Source: Bin52 sp965213935
GTDB lineage: Bacteria > Pseudomonadota > Alphaproteobacteria > Thalassobaculales > Thalassobaculaceae
Length of the DNA stretch: 64,000 bases
Assembly (NCBI GenBank): GCA_965213935.1
Contig: CBDCAO010000012.1
Span: forward strand, 868,001 to 932,000
Direction: 5' to 3'
Shown: positions 1-8,961 of the stretch, piece after piece
Layout: every line of letters starts with the position of its first letter
How positions within the stretch are numbered: the stretch's first letter is position 1
Notes under the pieces: generated by a model
What the model was told of the DNA's origin: nothing
What the model saw: only the letters and a program-made list of their open reading frames with translations
Database searches by the model: none
Program-made: the position numbers and the translations under genes

Positions 1-206
1 TGCGCCGACTGGGCGGCGAACCACTGCTGGAAGAGGCCGGCATCGACCCGCAAGCCCGCCCCGAGACCCTCGACGTCGCGGATTTCTGCCGTCTCGCCCG
101 CGCGTACGACCGCACCGTGACTTCAGGAGCCGCGGCGAAACCGGTCGACGAAATCGTCGAGCCCGGCCAGCCGGCTCCGGCGATGCCGTTCGCCGACAAG
201 GATTGA
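1..206 (+). CDS. rsmA: 16S rRNA dimethyladenosine transferase, C-terminal end (partial)
   Basis: Only the last 67 codons lie in the window, in the frame beginning at base 3 and ending with TGA at 204-206. The segment LLEEAGIDPQARPETLDV followed by an FCRLA motif matches the C-terminal helical tail of RsmA/KsgA, which dimethylates two adjacent adenines in 16S rRNA helix 45 during small-subunit maturation. After the conserved tail the frame continues about 30 residues, so its 3' end overlaps the convergent gmk gene by 84 bases. The identification rests on this short tail, so it is good but not certain. The extra C-terminal residues are unusual for the family. Confidence 0.7.
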   Translation, partial: RRLGGEPLLEEAGIDPQARPETLDVADFCRLARAYDRTVTSGAAAKPVDEIVEPGQPAPAMPFADKD

Positions 207-764
207 TCGTACCTCGCCAATGCTGGTCTCGAGATCCTCGTTGACGATGACGTAGTCGTACTCGGAGCAGTGAATGACCTCTTCGAGCACCTGCGCCATG
301 CGTCGCTCGACGATGTCTGCAGGATCCCGGCCCCTGGTGGTCAGCCGACGACGCAATTCGGCGGTCGACGGAGGCAGAATGAACACCCGTACCAGGTCCC
401 GGTCGCCGTGTTCGGCGAGTTGCCTGGTTCCCTGCCAGTCGAGGTCGAACAGCACGTCGCGTCCCGAGGCCAGGGCATCTTCCACCGGAGCGCGCGGGGT
501 TCCGTAGTAGTGGTCGAACACACGCGCGTGTTCGAGCAACTCTCCGGCCTCGATCATCTGCCGGAACCGGGGCGCATCGACGTAGAAATAGTCACAGCCC
601 TCGACCTCGCCCGGGCGGAGTGGCCGCGTGGTGGCCGAGACCGACATCACCAACTCGGGATCGGTCGCAAGCAGGCGGCGGGAGATACTGGTCTTGCCCG
701 CTCCCGATGGCGATGAGAGCACCAGCATGACGCCGCGTCGGCGAATTACCGCCCCTCCCGTCAT
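123..764 (-). CDS. gmk: Guanylate kinase
   Basis: Guanylate kinase, 213 residues, phosphorylates GMP to GDP with ATP in the cytosol. The P-loop SSPSGAGKTS lies near residues 17-26 and is followed by the GMP-binding stretch SATTRPLRPGEVEGCDYFYV. Later motifs (FDLDWQGTRQL, VFILPPS, RGRDPADIVERRM) are those of the family. The ATG at 764 is chosen because it overlaps the TGA stop of the upstream yicC-family gene as ATGA, which implies translational coupling. A longer frame exists upstream but lies inside yicC. The 3' end overlaps rsmA in convergent orientation. The length is normal and the assignment is secure. Confidence 0.95.
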   Translation of the reverse strand: MTGGAVIRRRGVMLVLSSPSGAGKTSISRRLLATDPELVMSVSATTRPLRPGEVEGCDYFYVDAPRFRQMIEAGELLEHARVFDHYYGTPRAPVEDALASGRDVLFDLDWQGTRQLAEHGDRDLVRVFILPPSTAELRRRLTTRGRDPADIVERRMAQVLEEVIHCSEYDYVIVNEDLETSIGEVRSILVGERHRRSRLAGLDDFVDRFRRGS

Positions 765-1642
765 TCCACGTTCTGCACCTGTTCGCGGAACCGTTCGGTC
801 TCCGCCTTCAGTTCGAGTCCCAGGCGCGTGAGCGCCAGGTCGGCGGATTTCGAGCAGATGGTATTGATCTCCCGGTTGATTTCCTGGCACAGGAAATCGA
901 GTCGCCGGCCGACCGGCCCTCCCTGTTCCAGAAGCGTGCCGCAGGCCGCCACATGCGCATGCAGCCGGTCCGTTTCCTCCCGGACATCCGCCTTGGCCGC
1001 CAAGAGCGCCACCTCCTGGGCAAGCCGTTCCTCGTCGAGTGCCGGCACGGTGCCCAGCAGTTCATCGGTCTGGCGCCGAACCCGGTGGCGAAGCAGGGGG
1101 ACCTGCTCCTGCGCCTCCTGTCCGGCGCGCTCGACCAGGGAGGCCAGCGTGGCCAGTCCATCGGACAGCACTTCCCCGAGCCGCTCGCCCTCGTGCCGTC
1201 GCATCTCGCACAACCCGTCGAGCGACCTGTCCAGGCCGGCCAGGATCTCTTCCAGTGCCTCCTCCTCGACCGCGATGCCTCGGGCTTCGGGACGTTCCAG
1301 CACACCGTCCACCTGCAGCAGGGTATCCAGCCGCGGCACCTCCACCCGCACGCCGTCTCTCGCCAGCGCCTCGTGCAGGGACAACAGCTCGCGAAGCAGC
1401 GGATGGTTGATCCTGATTGCGGCGGCTTCACGGTCATGCCGCAACGTCAGGATCGCGGTCACCGATCCCCGCGACAGCCGCGCGGCGACCATGCGTCGCG
1501 CCTCGGGCTCCAGTGCCGGCGGCCCCGTCGGTATCCGGCAGCGGATATCCAGCCCGCGGGAGTTGACGCTCTTCAGTTCCCACGCCCAGTGCCAGGATCT
1601 GCCCGGTCCGGCCAGACCGTCGGTTCGCGAATACCCGGTCAT
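761..1642 (-). CDS. yicC: YicC/YloC family endoribonuclease-like protein
   Basis: YicC-family protein of about 293 residues. It opens with SMTGYSR, continues with WELKSVNSRGLDIRCRIP, and ends with FLCQEINREINTICSKS and a conserved glutamate-rich tail; all are family hallmarks. E. coli YicC acts as an endoribonuclease in RNA turnover, and the same role is inferred here. The ATG at 1642 is used. A GTG at 1657, with a purine-rich GGTGGGG just upstream, is an equally good start and would add VTVSS. It overlaps gmk by four bases, an arrangement frequent in Proteobacteria. A region of about 320 bases without a gene separates it from mltG upstream. Confidence 0.93.
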   Translation of the reverse strand: MTGYSRTDGLAGPGRSWHWAWELKSVNSRGLDIRCRIPTGPPALEPEARRMVAARLSRGSVTAILTLRHDREAAAIRINHPLLRELLSLHEALARDGVRVEVPRLDTLLQVDGVLERPEARGIAVEEEALEEILAGLDRSLDGLCEMRRHEGERLGEVLSDGLATLASLVERAGQEAQEQVPLLRHRVRRQTDELLGTVPALDEERLAQEVALLAAKADVREETDRLHAHVAACGTLLEQGGPVGRRLDFLCQEINREINTICSKSADLALTRLGLELKAETERFREQVQNVE

Positions 1643-1972
1643 GCTCGAAACCGTCACCTGCACCCCACCATCCGATCCCGCGGACCCGCTCCTGAATATA
1701 CGGTCACGGGACAGGCAACAAGATCGTGACTGGAACCTGCCCGACAGTAACCGTCCGCGGTCCTGCCCCGGAACCCACCATCGGACACCGATCACCCGAC
1801 CCACATGCAATCCCGGTATCGAACGGGACGGACCCCCAGCGCGCCATGCGGCGTAACGCCCGTCCGAAGTGTGCTTTCGATCGCGTGCAGGGGCTCTCGC
1901 ATCGATCCGGTTCCCGCAAGGCAGCTGCCCGCGGTCGTGTCCAGGGGCAGCCGCGCGGCGCGCAGGCAGCGG
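1643..1972. other. Intergenic stretch between mltG and yicC
   Basis: About 330 bases with no convincing gene. Short frames on both strands lack a good start, family similarity or sensible codon use. A run of CCG-rich inverted segments near 1700-1780 could fold, but there is no clear terminator with a T-tract. A promoter for yicC-gmk would be expected here on the minus strand, but I cannot pick a convincing -35/-10 pair. Confidence 0.5.
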
Positions 1973-2986
1973 TCACTGTCTGGTGCCGTCCCCCTGACCC
2001 GCGGATTCGGTACCCGTTCGACGATCGCGCAGCCGACGCCAGATGCGAACGTTGCGCTGGTGCTCTGCCAGGGTACGGGCAAAGGTGTGTCCGCCGGTGC
2101 CGTCGGCAACGAAGTAGAGATAGTCGACATCGGCAGGATTGAGCGCGGCCCGAATCGATGCCTCGCCGGGATTGCAGATCGGGGACGGCGGCAGCCCGGT
2201 TATGACATAGGTGTTGTACGGTGTGGGTGTTGCAGTATCGGCGCGGGTCATCGGCCGGTTCAGGCCGCGCGGCGCGATGCCGTAGGCGACTGTCGGGTCG
2301 GACTGCAGCTTCATGCCGCGGTGCAGGCGGTTCGTGAACACGCCGGCAATCACCGCGCGTTCGTCGGGCTTGGCGGTCTCGCGCTCGATGATGGAGGCCA
2401 GGATCACCGCCTCTTCGGGCGTGCTGAAGGGCAGCCCGTGCTTGCGCTCCGGCCAGAGCCGCGCGAGCAGGTCCTGCATGTCCTTCTGCATGCGCGCAAT
2501 CAGGCCATCCCGGGTATCTCCCCAGGAAAAATGGTAGGTTTCCGGGAGCAGCGAGCCTTCCTCGGGGTGGCGTGTGATCGTGCCGAACAGGCCATCGCTC
2601 GCCCTGATCCTGTCGAGCACCTGTCCCGTCGTGAGGCCTTCAACCAGGGTGATGCGCCGCACAACGGTACGACCCGACATCAGGATTTCCACCACTTCGC
2701 GGGGGCTGACCGAGGGCGGGAAACGGTATTCGCCAGCCTTCAGCCGACTCGCACGACCGGAGACCCGCGCCCCGAAGACGAACACCTCCGCGTGCTGGAC
2801 GACACCGGCGCGCTTCAGGATCCCGCCAATTTCCTGGATGCCGCGACCGCGCTCGACCACCACCACCCGCGAGACATCAGACGGCCCCGGACGCGTGTAT
2901 TCGGCATAGCCCCAGATCGCCACAACCGCCGCAATGATGCCCGTCGCGAGAACCAGGTACCCGAGCGTCAGCAGCACGCGCCGCAT
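1973..2986 (-). CDS. mltG: Endolytic murein transglycosylase MltG
   Basis: MltG, 337 residues, is an inner-membrane lytic transglycosylase that cleaves nascent peptidoglycan and may set glycan strand length. A single N-terminal transmembrane helix spans about residues 7-26. A LysM-like region (GIQEIGGILKRAGVV) follows, then the YceG domain with catalytic Glu201 in ASIIERET. The downstream signatures NRL, MKLQSDPTVAYG, YNTYVITGLPPSPICNPG and YFVADGTGGHTFA are all present. It starts 15 bases after fabF, the usual position in Alphaproteobacteria within the acpP-fabF cluster, so it is probably co-transcribed. The basic C-terminal tail (GTESAGQGDG) is likely unstructured. Confidence 0.95.
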   Translation of the reverse strand: MRRVLLTLGYLVLATGIIAAVVAIWGYAEYTRPGPSDVSRVVVVERGRGIQEIGGILKRAGVVQHAEVFVFGARVSGRASRLKAGEYRFPPSVSPREVVEILMSGRTVVRRITLVEGLTTGQVLDRIRASDGLFGTITRHPEEGSLLPETYHFSWGDTRDGLIARMQKDMQDLLARLWPERKHGLPFSTPEEAVILASIIERETAKPDERAVIAGVFTNRLHRGMKLQSDPTVAYGIAPRGLNRPMTRADTATPTPYNTYVITGLPPSPICNPGEASIRAALNPADVDYLYFVADGTGGHTFARTLAEHQRNVRIWRRLRDRRTGTESAGQGDGTRQ

Positions 2987-3001
2987 GGCATCCCGTCAAG
3001 A

Positions 3002-4267
3002 TCAGTTTGCTCGAGTCAGCACCAGGGACGCGTTGGTCCCTCCGAAGCCGAAGGAATTGGACAACACGTTGTCGATCCTGCGTTCCTTTGCCGCCAGGGG
3101 CACGAGGTCGATTCCGTTACAGCCATCGGAAATCCGATCAAGGTTGAGAGTCGGCGGGGCCACGCCATCACGAATCGCGAGGATCGAAAAAATCGCCTCT
3201 ACCGCGCCGGCTGCCCCCAGGAGATGCCCGATCGCCGACTTGGTGGATGACATGCTGACACTGGCGACGGCATCACCGAACAGGCGCTGAACCGCTCCGA
3301 CCTCGATCGCATCCCCGAGCGGTGTCGATGTCCCGTGGGCATTGATGTAGTCGATCTGCTCCGGTTCTATTCCGGCACGCGCCAAGGCGTTCCGCATGGC
3401 CCGAAACGCTCCGTCCCCGCTCTCCTCCGGCGCAGTGATGTGGTGTGCGTCCCCTGACAGGCCGTAACCCGTGACTTCGGCATGGATGGTTGCGCCACGC
3501 CGGAGAGCATGCTCGCGCTCCTCGATCACCACGATACCGGCTCCCTCACCCATGACGAAACCATCGCGATCCTCGTCCCACGGCCGTGAAGCCTGTTCGG
3601 GGGTGTCATTGAATCCTGTGGACAACGCCCTTGCGGCAATGAATCCGGCAAGTCCCAGGCGATTGATTGCGGCTTCCGCCCCGCCCGCAATCATCACGTC
3701 GGCCGCGTCGTCACGCACCAGGCGCGCGGCATCGCCGATGGCATGGGCCCCTGTGGCGCACGCGGTTCCCACGGCATGGTTCGGACCCTTGAAGCCGAAT
3801 CGGATCGAAACCTGACCCGAAACCAGGTTGATCAGTGCCGACGGGATGAAAAACGGCGAAATCCGCCGTGGACCACTCCTTGCAAGCTTCAGCGCCGTTT
3901 CGTAGATGGTCTCGAGTCCGCCGATACCGGACCCGATCATCACGCCGGTCCGGTCCTGCTTTTCCTCGGTGTCCGCCACCCAGCCGGACTGTTCGATCGC
4001 CTGCGCCGCGGCACACAGTCCAAGCAGGATGAACCGGTCCATCCTGCGCTGGTCGCGGGCCGGGACCCAGCAATCCGGATCGAAAAGTCCCTGGTCGGAC
4101 GGACCAGCCGGAATCATCGCCGCGACCCTGCTGGCAAGATCGGAGACATCGAAATGCTCGACCGCTCGAATGCCGGACTGTCCCTCGATCAGCCGGGACC
4201 AGTTGTATTCGATGCCGACCCCGAGCGGAGTCACCAGACCCATACCTGTGATGACGGCGCGCCTCAT
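3002..4267 (-). CDS. fabF: 3-oxoacyl-[acyl-carrier-protein] synthase II
   Basis: KAS II condensing enzyme, 421 residues, elongates acyl-ACP with malonyl-ACP in type II fatty acid synthesis. The catalytic Cys170 is in VGTACATGAHAIGDA, His311 in NAHGTSTPLGD and His348 in AIGHLLGAAGA, with Lys343 just before. The N-terminal RRAVITGMGLVTPLG and C-terminal NSFGFGGTNASLVL blocks are intact. It sits 55 bases after acpP and 15 before mltG, so the three genes look like one transcription unit. No fabG or fabD is seen on the acpP side, because an unrelated oxidoreductase lies there. Confidence 0.97.
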   Translation of the reverse strand: MRRAVITGMGLVTPLGVGIEYNWSRLIEGQSGIRAVEHFDVSDLASRVAAMIPAGPSDQGLFDPDCWVPARDQRRMDRFILLGLCAAAQAIEQSGWVADTEEKQDRTGVMIGSGIGGLETIYETALKLARSGPRRISPFFIPSALINLVSGQVSIRFGFKGPNHAVGTACATGAHAIGDAARLVRDDAADVMIAGGAEAAINRLGLAGFIAARALSTGFNDTPEQASRPWDEDRDGFVMGEGAGIVVIEEREHALRRGATIHAEVTGYGLSGDAHHITAPEESGDGAFRAMRNALARAGIEPEQIDYINAHGTSTPLGDAIEVGAVQRLFGDAVASVSMSSTKSAIGHLLGAAGAVEAIFSILAIRDGVAPPTLNLDRISDGCNGIDLVPLAAKERRIDNVLSNSFGFGGTNASLVLTRAN

Positions 4268-4322
4268 CGCGTCCCGTCACCCGTCGGATCCATGCCGGCC
4301 TGACCCAGGCGGGAGTGCACGC

Positions 4323-4559
4323 TCAGACTGTTGCCTGCTCGATGAACGCGATCGCATCCTTGACGGTCACGATCTTCTCGGCAGCGTCATCGGGAATTTC
4401 CACGTCGAACGCTTCCTCGAACGCCATGACAAGTTCGACCGTGTCGAGGCTGTCGGCACCGAGGTCATCAATGAAACTGGCGGTATCGGTCACCTTTGCG
4501 CCGTCAACACCCAGATGTTCAATGACGATCGACTTTACCTTTTCGGCGACTTCACTCAT
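4323..4559 (-). CDS. acpP: Acyl carrier protein
   Basis: Acyl carrier protein, 78 residues, strongly acidic, carries growing acyl chains on a 4'-phosphopantetheine arm. Ser37 in LGADSLDTVELVMAFEE is the attachment site. The start at 4559 (MSEVAEKVKSIV) gives the normal family length; an in-frame extension to 4649 would add 30 residues without family similarity and would overlap the predicted promoter. It leads the acpP-fabF-mltG series. A plausible sigma-70-type promoter lies about 90 bases upstream. Confidence 0.97.
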   Translation of the reverse strand: MSEVAEKVKSIVIEHLGVDGAKVTDTASFIDDLGADSLDTVELVMAFEEAFDVEIPDDAAEKIVTVKDAIAFIEQATV

Positions 4560-4646
4560 GTCGGCATTCCCCAGTTCCTTCAGCACACCGCCCTGTGCGA
4601 GCCGGCCGCACGGGCGCGGTTGCTCCGCGCCACCCGATGAAACAGT

Positions 4647-4676
4647 CATATACTTCGCGGTCGGCGATTACCACAA
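4647..4676 (-). promoter_or_regulatory. Predicted housekeeping promoter of acpP
   Basis: On the minus strand, TTGTGG (4676-4671) and TATATG (4652-4647) are separated by 18 bases. The site lies about 90 bases upstream of the acpP ATG in a gene-free gap and points toward it. The match to the alphaproteobacterial sigma-70 pattern was found by eye only. Confidence 0.5.
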
Positions 4677-4713
4677 GTTCCCCTCGCTTGCCTAGTTTCG
4701 GCGCACCCGGCCT

Positions 4714-6018
4714 CTAGCCGAGCACCGAGAAGCTCGACTGCTCGTTGATCGGGCGTCGGCGCGAATAGAATCCGGTGTCGATGTCGCGGCCGATACGGGG
4801 TAACCGGAACCGCATCGGACTGGCGTCATGGTCACCCCCGTTCTCGCACCATTCCACCAGCGCCACCATCAACTTCCCCGCAATCGCCGCATTCTTGAAC
4901 TGGTTGCCGCTCGAACCGCAGGCCATGTAGAAGCCGTCAAGGACCGAACGGTCGTAGACCGGGATCCAGTCGGTCGAGGCATCGTAAAGATCGACGACAC
5001 CGCGCGCCCGGTTGGGAATGCCGAGCGTCGGCACCCGTTGCGCGTAGCGCATCGCCTGGGTGTTCCATTGCTCGGTGAAGCTGCGGTCGTAGGACTGGTC
5101 ATCGTTGGTGAACACGTGCGGGTCGCACGGAGGATCCTCGCTGCCGATCAGGATGTGATTGCCGTGTTCCGGCCGGCAGTAGCAGGCGATGTCCCCATCG
5201 GACACGATGGTGCCGTCCCGCTCGAAGTCGAATCCTTCCGGTGCCGGGACATGGACCACCTCCTGGCGCAGGGGCCGGGTCGCGATCGTCATGTCGCCCA
5301 GCACACCGGCGAGCGCGTTGACCCGGGCAGAGCCGGGGCCAGCCACGTTGATCACCACTGGCGCACCGATCACCTCGCCGTCGTCCAGCCGCACACCGGT
5401 GACCCGGCCGTTCCGCTGCACGATCCCGGTGACCGTCGTGCCGAGCCGGATCTGCGCGCCGCAGCGGACCGCCGCATCGGCGAGGTTGCGCGCCGCCAGT
5501 GCCGGATCGGTGACGTAGCCCCCGTTCGGCCAGTAGACGGCGCCCTCGATCCGTTTGCCGTTCGACTGGCCGAACCCCGGGTCGTCAGGCCGCTTCGCCG
5601 GAGTGAAACTCTCCAGCGAGTAGATCGGCAGCCGATCGAGGATCTGCGCGCTGTCCCACTCCTCGAACGGGCAGTCGAGCATGGCGCTGAACCGCATGTG
5701 CCGGGCGAGCTGCCCGTTGCCGTCCGTCTTCATGACCAGACAGCCGATTTCCCTGAACCGCGCAAGGTCGCTGCCGGACGGAGCTTCGAGATAAGCCGCC
5801 CAGTCGCGCCAGTAGTGGTACCCTTCCCATGCAAACGCGGTCCCGTCGAAGGTCGAGTAATGCATGCGCACGATCGCGCAGGAGCCGGCGGTGGAGCCGT
5901 GACCGATTTCCCGGTTGCGATCGAGCGACAGCGTCTTCCACCCGGCCCTGGCAAGTTCGAGGCTGATCGCCGATCCGATCACCCCGGTCCCGATGATGAT
6001 GGCATCCGGGTTGCTCAT
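4714..6018 (-). CDS. FAD-dependent oxidoreductase (D-amino acid oxidase/sarcosine oxidase-like)
   Basis: A 434-residue flavoprotein of the DAO superfamily. The N-terminal Rossmann motif GTGVIGSAISLELARAGW is followed by an acidic ribose-binding end (LSLDRN) and the segment HGSTAGSCAIVRMHYS typical of sarcosine/dimethylglycine-type oxidases. A second conserved patch, FYMACGSSGNQFKNAAIAGKLM, is the C-terminal FAD-binding segment. The substrate is probably a secondary amine or N-methylated amino acid, but this is inference. The ATG at 6018 is chosen because GGAGGAG lies 7 bases upstream. It diverges from an acetamidase/formamidase-type gene across about 130 bases, so the two may share a nitrogen-scavenging regulatory region. 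Confidence 0.85.
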   Translation of the reverse strand: MSNPDAIIIGTGVIGSAISLELARAGWKTLSLDRNREIGHGSTAGSCAIVRMHYSTFDGTAFAWEGYHYWRDWAAYLEAPSGSDLARFREIGCLVMKTDGNGQLARHMRFSAMLDCPFEEWDSAQILDRLPIYSLESFTPAKRPDDPGFGQSNGKRIEGAVYWPNGGYVTDPALAARNLADAAVRCGAQIRLGTTVTGIVQRNGRVTGVRLDDGEVIGAPVVINVAGPGSARVNALAGVLGDMTIATRPLRQEVVHVPAPEGFDFERDGTIVSDGDIACYCRPEHGNHILIGSEDPPCDPHVFTNDDQSYDRSFTEQWNTQAMRYAQRVPTLGIPNRARGVVDLYDASTDWIPVYDRSVLDGFYMACGSSGNQFKNAAIAGKLMVALVEWCENGGDHDASPMRFRLPRIGRDIDTGFYSRRRPINEQSSFSVLG

Positions 6019-6147
6019 GATGTCTCCTCCCCCGCCCGGCATGGGTCCTGCATGCGGAGGACGACCGTCCGGGCCGGTTGACATGGTGGTGGACCCGCCG
6101 GGTACGGTATCGACCCGCGTACCCCTCCGCTACCCGGAACACGAGCC

Positions 6148-7095
6148 ATGTCCACGACCCATCACCTGTCCCCCTCTCCGTCCACGGTGCACTGGGGCTT
6201 CTTTGACGCCGCTCTCGATCCGGTGCTCGAGATCGCGTCTGGTGACACGCTGGTGCTTGAATCGGTCTCCGGCGGGCCCGAGGTCCTGCCCGGGCCGGGC
6301 TACCACGTACCGCCGGAACTGCTCGACATTCACCGGGAGGTCCCGCGTCCCCTGCCGGGACACCTGCTCACCGGACCGGTCAGGGTCAGCGGTGCGCGCG
6401 CCGGGCAGGCGCTGCAGGTCGACATCCTCGAGGTCGGCCTGCGTCAGGACTGGGGTTACAACTACATCAAGCCGCTGTCAGGCGCTCTGGCCGGCGAGTT
6501 CCCCGAAACCGTGCAGATGACCATTCGCCTGCACGCCGAAAGTGGCGAGGCGGAACTACCTTGGGGGACGCGGCTGCCGCTCAGGCCCTTCTTCGGCGTC
6601 ATGGGCTGCGCGCCTCCGCCCGCCTGGGGGATGATCAGCTCGATCCAGCCCCGGGCCCACGGCGGGAACATGGACAACAAGGAACTGATCGCGGGCACGA
6701 CACTGTACCTGCCGGTCTTTGTCGACGGCGCCCTGTTCTCTGCCGGAGACGGACACGGCTGCCAGGGCGACGGGGAGGTGTGCGTGACCGCGGTGGAGAC
6801 GGCGCTGCGAGGACGCTTCCGGCTCACCGTGCGCGACGACATCCACTGTGACCTGCCGTGGGCGGAGACCCCGGACAACCTGATTACCATGGCGTTTGAC
6901 GAGGACCTCGACACCGCCGCCCGCGAGGCGCTGCGCCAGATGATCGGGCAGATCACCGCGCGCACCAACCTTGGCCCAGCCCAGGCCTACCAGCTGTGTT
7001 CGCTCGCCGCCGATCTCCGGGTGACCCAGATCGTCAACGGCAACAAGGGCATTCACGTCGTCCTGCCGAGATCGGCTCTCGCCGGACCGGCATGA
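6148..7095 (+). CDS. Acetamidase/formamidase family protein
   Basis: A 315-residue protein of the FmdA/AmdA family, which hydrolyses short amides such as formamide or acetamide to ammonia and acid. Family hallmarks are the N-terminal V-H-W-G-F-F-D pattern, GHLLTGPVRVSGARAGQ, the metal-site region HGGNMDNKEL, and SAGDGHGCQGDGEVC. The ATG at 6148 lies in ACGAGCCATG without a strong ribosome site. It diverges from the FAD oxidoreductase upstream. Some members are outward enzymes for other small amides, so the exact substrate is uncertain. The length is normal and no frame breaks are seen. Confidence 0.88.
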   Translation: MSTTHHLSPSPSTVHWGFFDAALDPVLEIASGDTLVLESVSGGPEVLPGPGYHVPPELLDIHREVPRPLPGHLLTGPVRVSGARAGQALQVDILEVGLRQDWGYNYIKPLSGALAGEFPETVQMTIRLHAESGEAELPWGTRLPLRPFFGVMGCAPPPAWGMISSIQPRAHGGNMDNKELIAGTTLYLPVFVDGALFSAGDGHGCQGDGEVCVTAVETALRGRFRLTVRDDIHCDLPWAETPDNLITMAFDEDLDTAAREALRQMIGQITARTNLGPAQAYQLCSLAADLRVTQIVNGNKGIHVVLPRSALAGPA

Positions 7096-7144
7096 CCGAT
7101 CCCCGGCTCGGTACGGTCAGCGCAGGATCTGGTCGCCGGCCGCG

Positions 7145-7735
7145 TCAGAATCGCGGACGGTTCGGCAGATACCAGTCAAGACAGTTGCGTGCCTGCTCGA
7201 TCTCCTCACACGGTGCCTCGCTCGCGATCAGGACCAGGCATTCACGAGCCCGGATCATTCCGATGTAGAGCCGATCGAACAATTGCAACCGGTGCTCCGA
7301 GACCTCCTTGTCGGGCCTCCCGACATCCGGCGTGGCCACGTCGCCTTCCTCCTGACCAACGTATCGACCCGGCAACAGTGACGCACCGAGCCGGAGGATC
7401 AGGATCGCCCTGAATTCCATTCCCCTTGTCCGGTCCAGCGTGCTGACCCTTGCACCGCCGGGCAGTGTGCTTCTGGTACGCAGGTCCCGCAACGGCGCGG
7501 ACCTCGTCCCGCTCGCAGACACCGCGCGCGCCCTGACGTCGACGTTGTGCTTCATCAGAATGCCGATTTCCTCCGGCCTCAGACCCTTCTCGTCCACCAG
7601 ATACCTGACCTCGCGCAGGGCGCGCAGCATCTCGTGTCCTGCCTGGCACTGCGGAGACACTGGCAGGCCGCCGTCACCGGCACCTGCGAACGAGTAAAGA
7701 TCGGTGGCGTCAATCGCGTTCCACGAAATCTCCAT
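7145..7735 (-). pseudogene. C-terminal remnant of a superfamily I (UvrD/Rep-type) DNA helicase
   Basis: A 196-codon frame holds only the C-terminal third of a superfamily I helicase. VSTLDRTRGMEFRAILIL corresponds to motif V and RLYIGMIRARECLVLI to motif VI; before them DEKGLRPEEIGILMKHN matches the linker region of these helicases. No Walker A, Walker B or motif III lies upstream in any frame, so the product cannot be a working helicase. An N-terminal fragment in the same orientation lies at 11893-12288, and the two probably come from one gene split by the mobile DNA between them. The pairing is inference from order, strand and family architecture. Confidence 0.6.
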
Positions 7736-8095
7736 GGTTGCGAAGCTTTCGAACGGCTTGGCCCCTTCCGCCTCGTCAAGTGCAACTGCCCCCTATCGCG
7801 GGCATGGCGCCGGTGCACGCTCTTCACCACGCAGTCCGACTGAACCGCGATGACGGAAGGATCGCCCGGCGCGACCATCTCAGCGCGACAAGAAGTGAGC
7901 GCAATTTGCGGATTGGCTCGCCCGGATTTCGAATCCGGAAAGCTCAGGATCGACTGTGGCCTGCTATTCTGCTCGGCCAATCCGCCCACATGGATTGCTG
8001 GACGGCCTGCGCGGTAAAAGTCTACCGTGCGACCGCTTGGCTGACGGCTGGAGAAACCACGACCCTGCCAACACGGCAAGTGGAGGAACCCGATC
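7736..8095. other. Gene-free stretch upstream of the outer-membrane protein gene
   Basis: About 360 bases without a credible gene. The one clear structure is a perfect palindrome at 7922-7938 (CCGGATTTCGAATCCGG) that can form a 7-bp stem. It resembles a tRNA T-arm, but no other tRNA arms can be drawn around it. The rest is probably the broken middle of the helicase gene plus the leader of the downstream gene, whose GGAGG ribosome site is at 8082-8086. Confidence 0.45.
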
Positions 8096-8899
8096 GTGCA
8101 ACAGCGAGACATTCCGACGACGCCACGGCGCCGGCATCTCCCGGCATTTGCAGTCGCCTGGTTGCTGCTGATCGTCTCCATGACATCGGCAGAGGCAGAA
8201 GATGGCCGGAACGGGTTGCCGTGGGCGGGCAGCTACGCAGGGATTTCGGGCGGCATCGGCCACCTTTCCAACCACATTCGCGATGTCGACGGTTTCGCGA
8301 ACTGGGGCAATCCCGGCTCGACCCGCGACTATGAAGCCGACGGCGCGGTCGGCGGCGTCTTCGCCGGCCGACGGTTCGCGTTGGGCGGCCTCGGTCTTCG
8401 CTACGAGGCCGAGGCGATGCTGGGCAATCTGTCGGCACGCACAGACGGGCTCGACCCGACCTGCCCCGACGAGTCGGCCGACACGCGATTACGCTGGGCC
8501 GTCGCGGCGCGGTTTGGCGTGGAGGAGGAGATCGGCAAAGTCCGGGTATTCGCTCTCGCCGGACCGGCGCTGGCGCGCATCGTCAACGCCGTGACCGATA
8601 CCGACTACACGGGAAGCTGCCTCGAACACGACCTGCGTCTTGACGCCGACGACTCGTTCCGCCGCGAATCCACCCGGTTCGGCTGGACCCTGGGCATCGG
8701 GATCGAGACCGAGTTGACGCCACGCTGGGCGATTCGTCTCGACGGCGCGTATTTCGATTTCGGGGGGCACAGCTACCGCGTCAACCGTTCGCTGAACAAT
8801 TCCTGCGGCCCCAACGGGCCGCGGGCACCATGCTCCTATACGATCCACAATCGCACGAGCGCGCTCCGCCTGGCCATCGTCTACCGGTTCGGGCATTAG
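8096..8899 (+). CDS. Outer-membrane beta-barrel protein (Omp25/RopB-like)
   Basis: A 267-residue predicted porin-like outer-membrane protein. The signal peptide is AFAVAWLLLIVSM followed by cleavage near SAEA. The motif WAGSYAGISGGIG and the C-terminal LRLAIVYRFGH strand are typical of the small alphaproteobacterial barrels related to Omp25/OmpA transmembrane domains. Four cysteines are present (in TCPDES, GSCLEHD, NSCGPN and APCSY), unusual for a barrel and suggesting periplasmic loops held by disulfides. The start is a GTG with GGAGG nine bases upstream. It sits between helicase remnants on the opposite strand, so it probably arrived with, or was trapped by, the mobile DNA. Confidence 0.75.
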   Translation: MQQRDIPTTPRRRHLPAFAVAWLLLIVSMTSAEAEDGRNGLPWAGSYAGISGGIGHLSNHIRDVDGFANWGNPGSTRDYEADGAVGGVFAGRRFALGGLGLRYEAEAMLGNLSARTDGLDPTCPDESADTRLRWAVAARFGVEEEIGKVRVFALAGPALARIVNAVTDTDYTGSCLEHDLRLDADDSFRRESTRFGWTLGIGIETELTPRWAIRLDGAYFDFGGHSYRVNRSLNNSCGPNGPRAPCSYTIHNRTSALRLAIVYRFGH

Positions 8900-8961
8900 A
8901 CCGGGCGTCACGGCCGCACCTTCATCGAAAAGTGTCAGGAACAAACGTACCCGTTTCGGCG

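Noticed and set aside
7905..7985. Possible tRNA with T-arm CCGGATTTCGAATCCGG
   Set aside because: Loop lacks the TTC-R-A pattern in register and no acceptor, D or anticodon arm can be paired.
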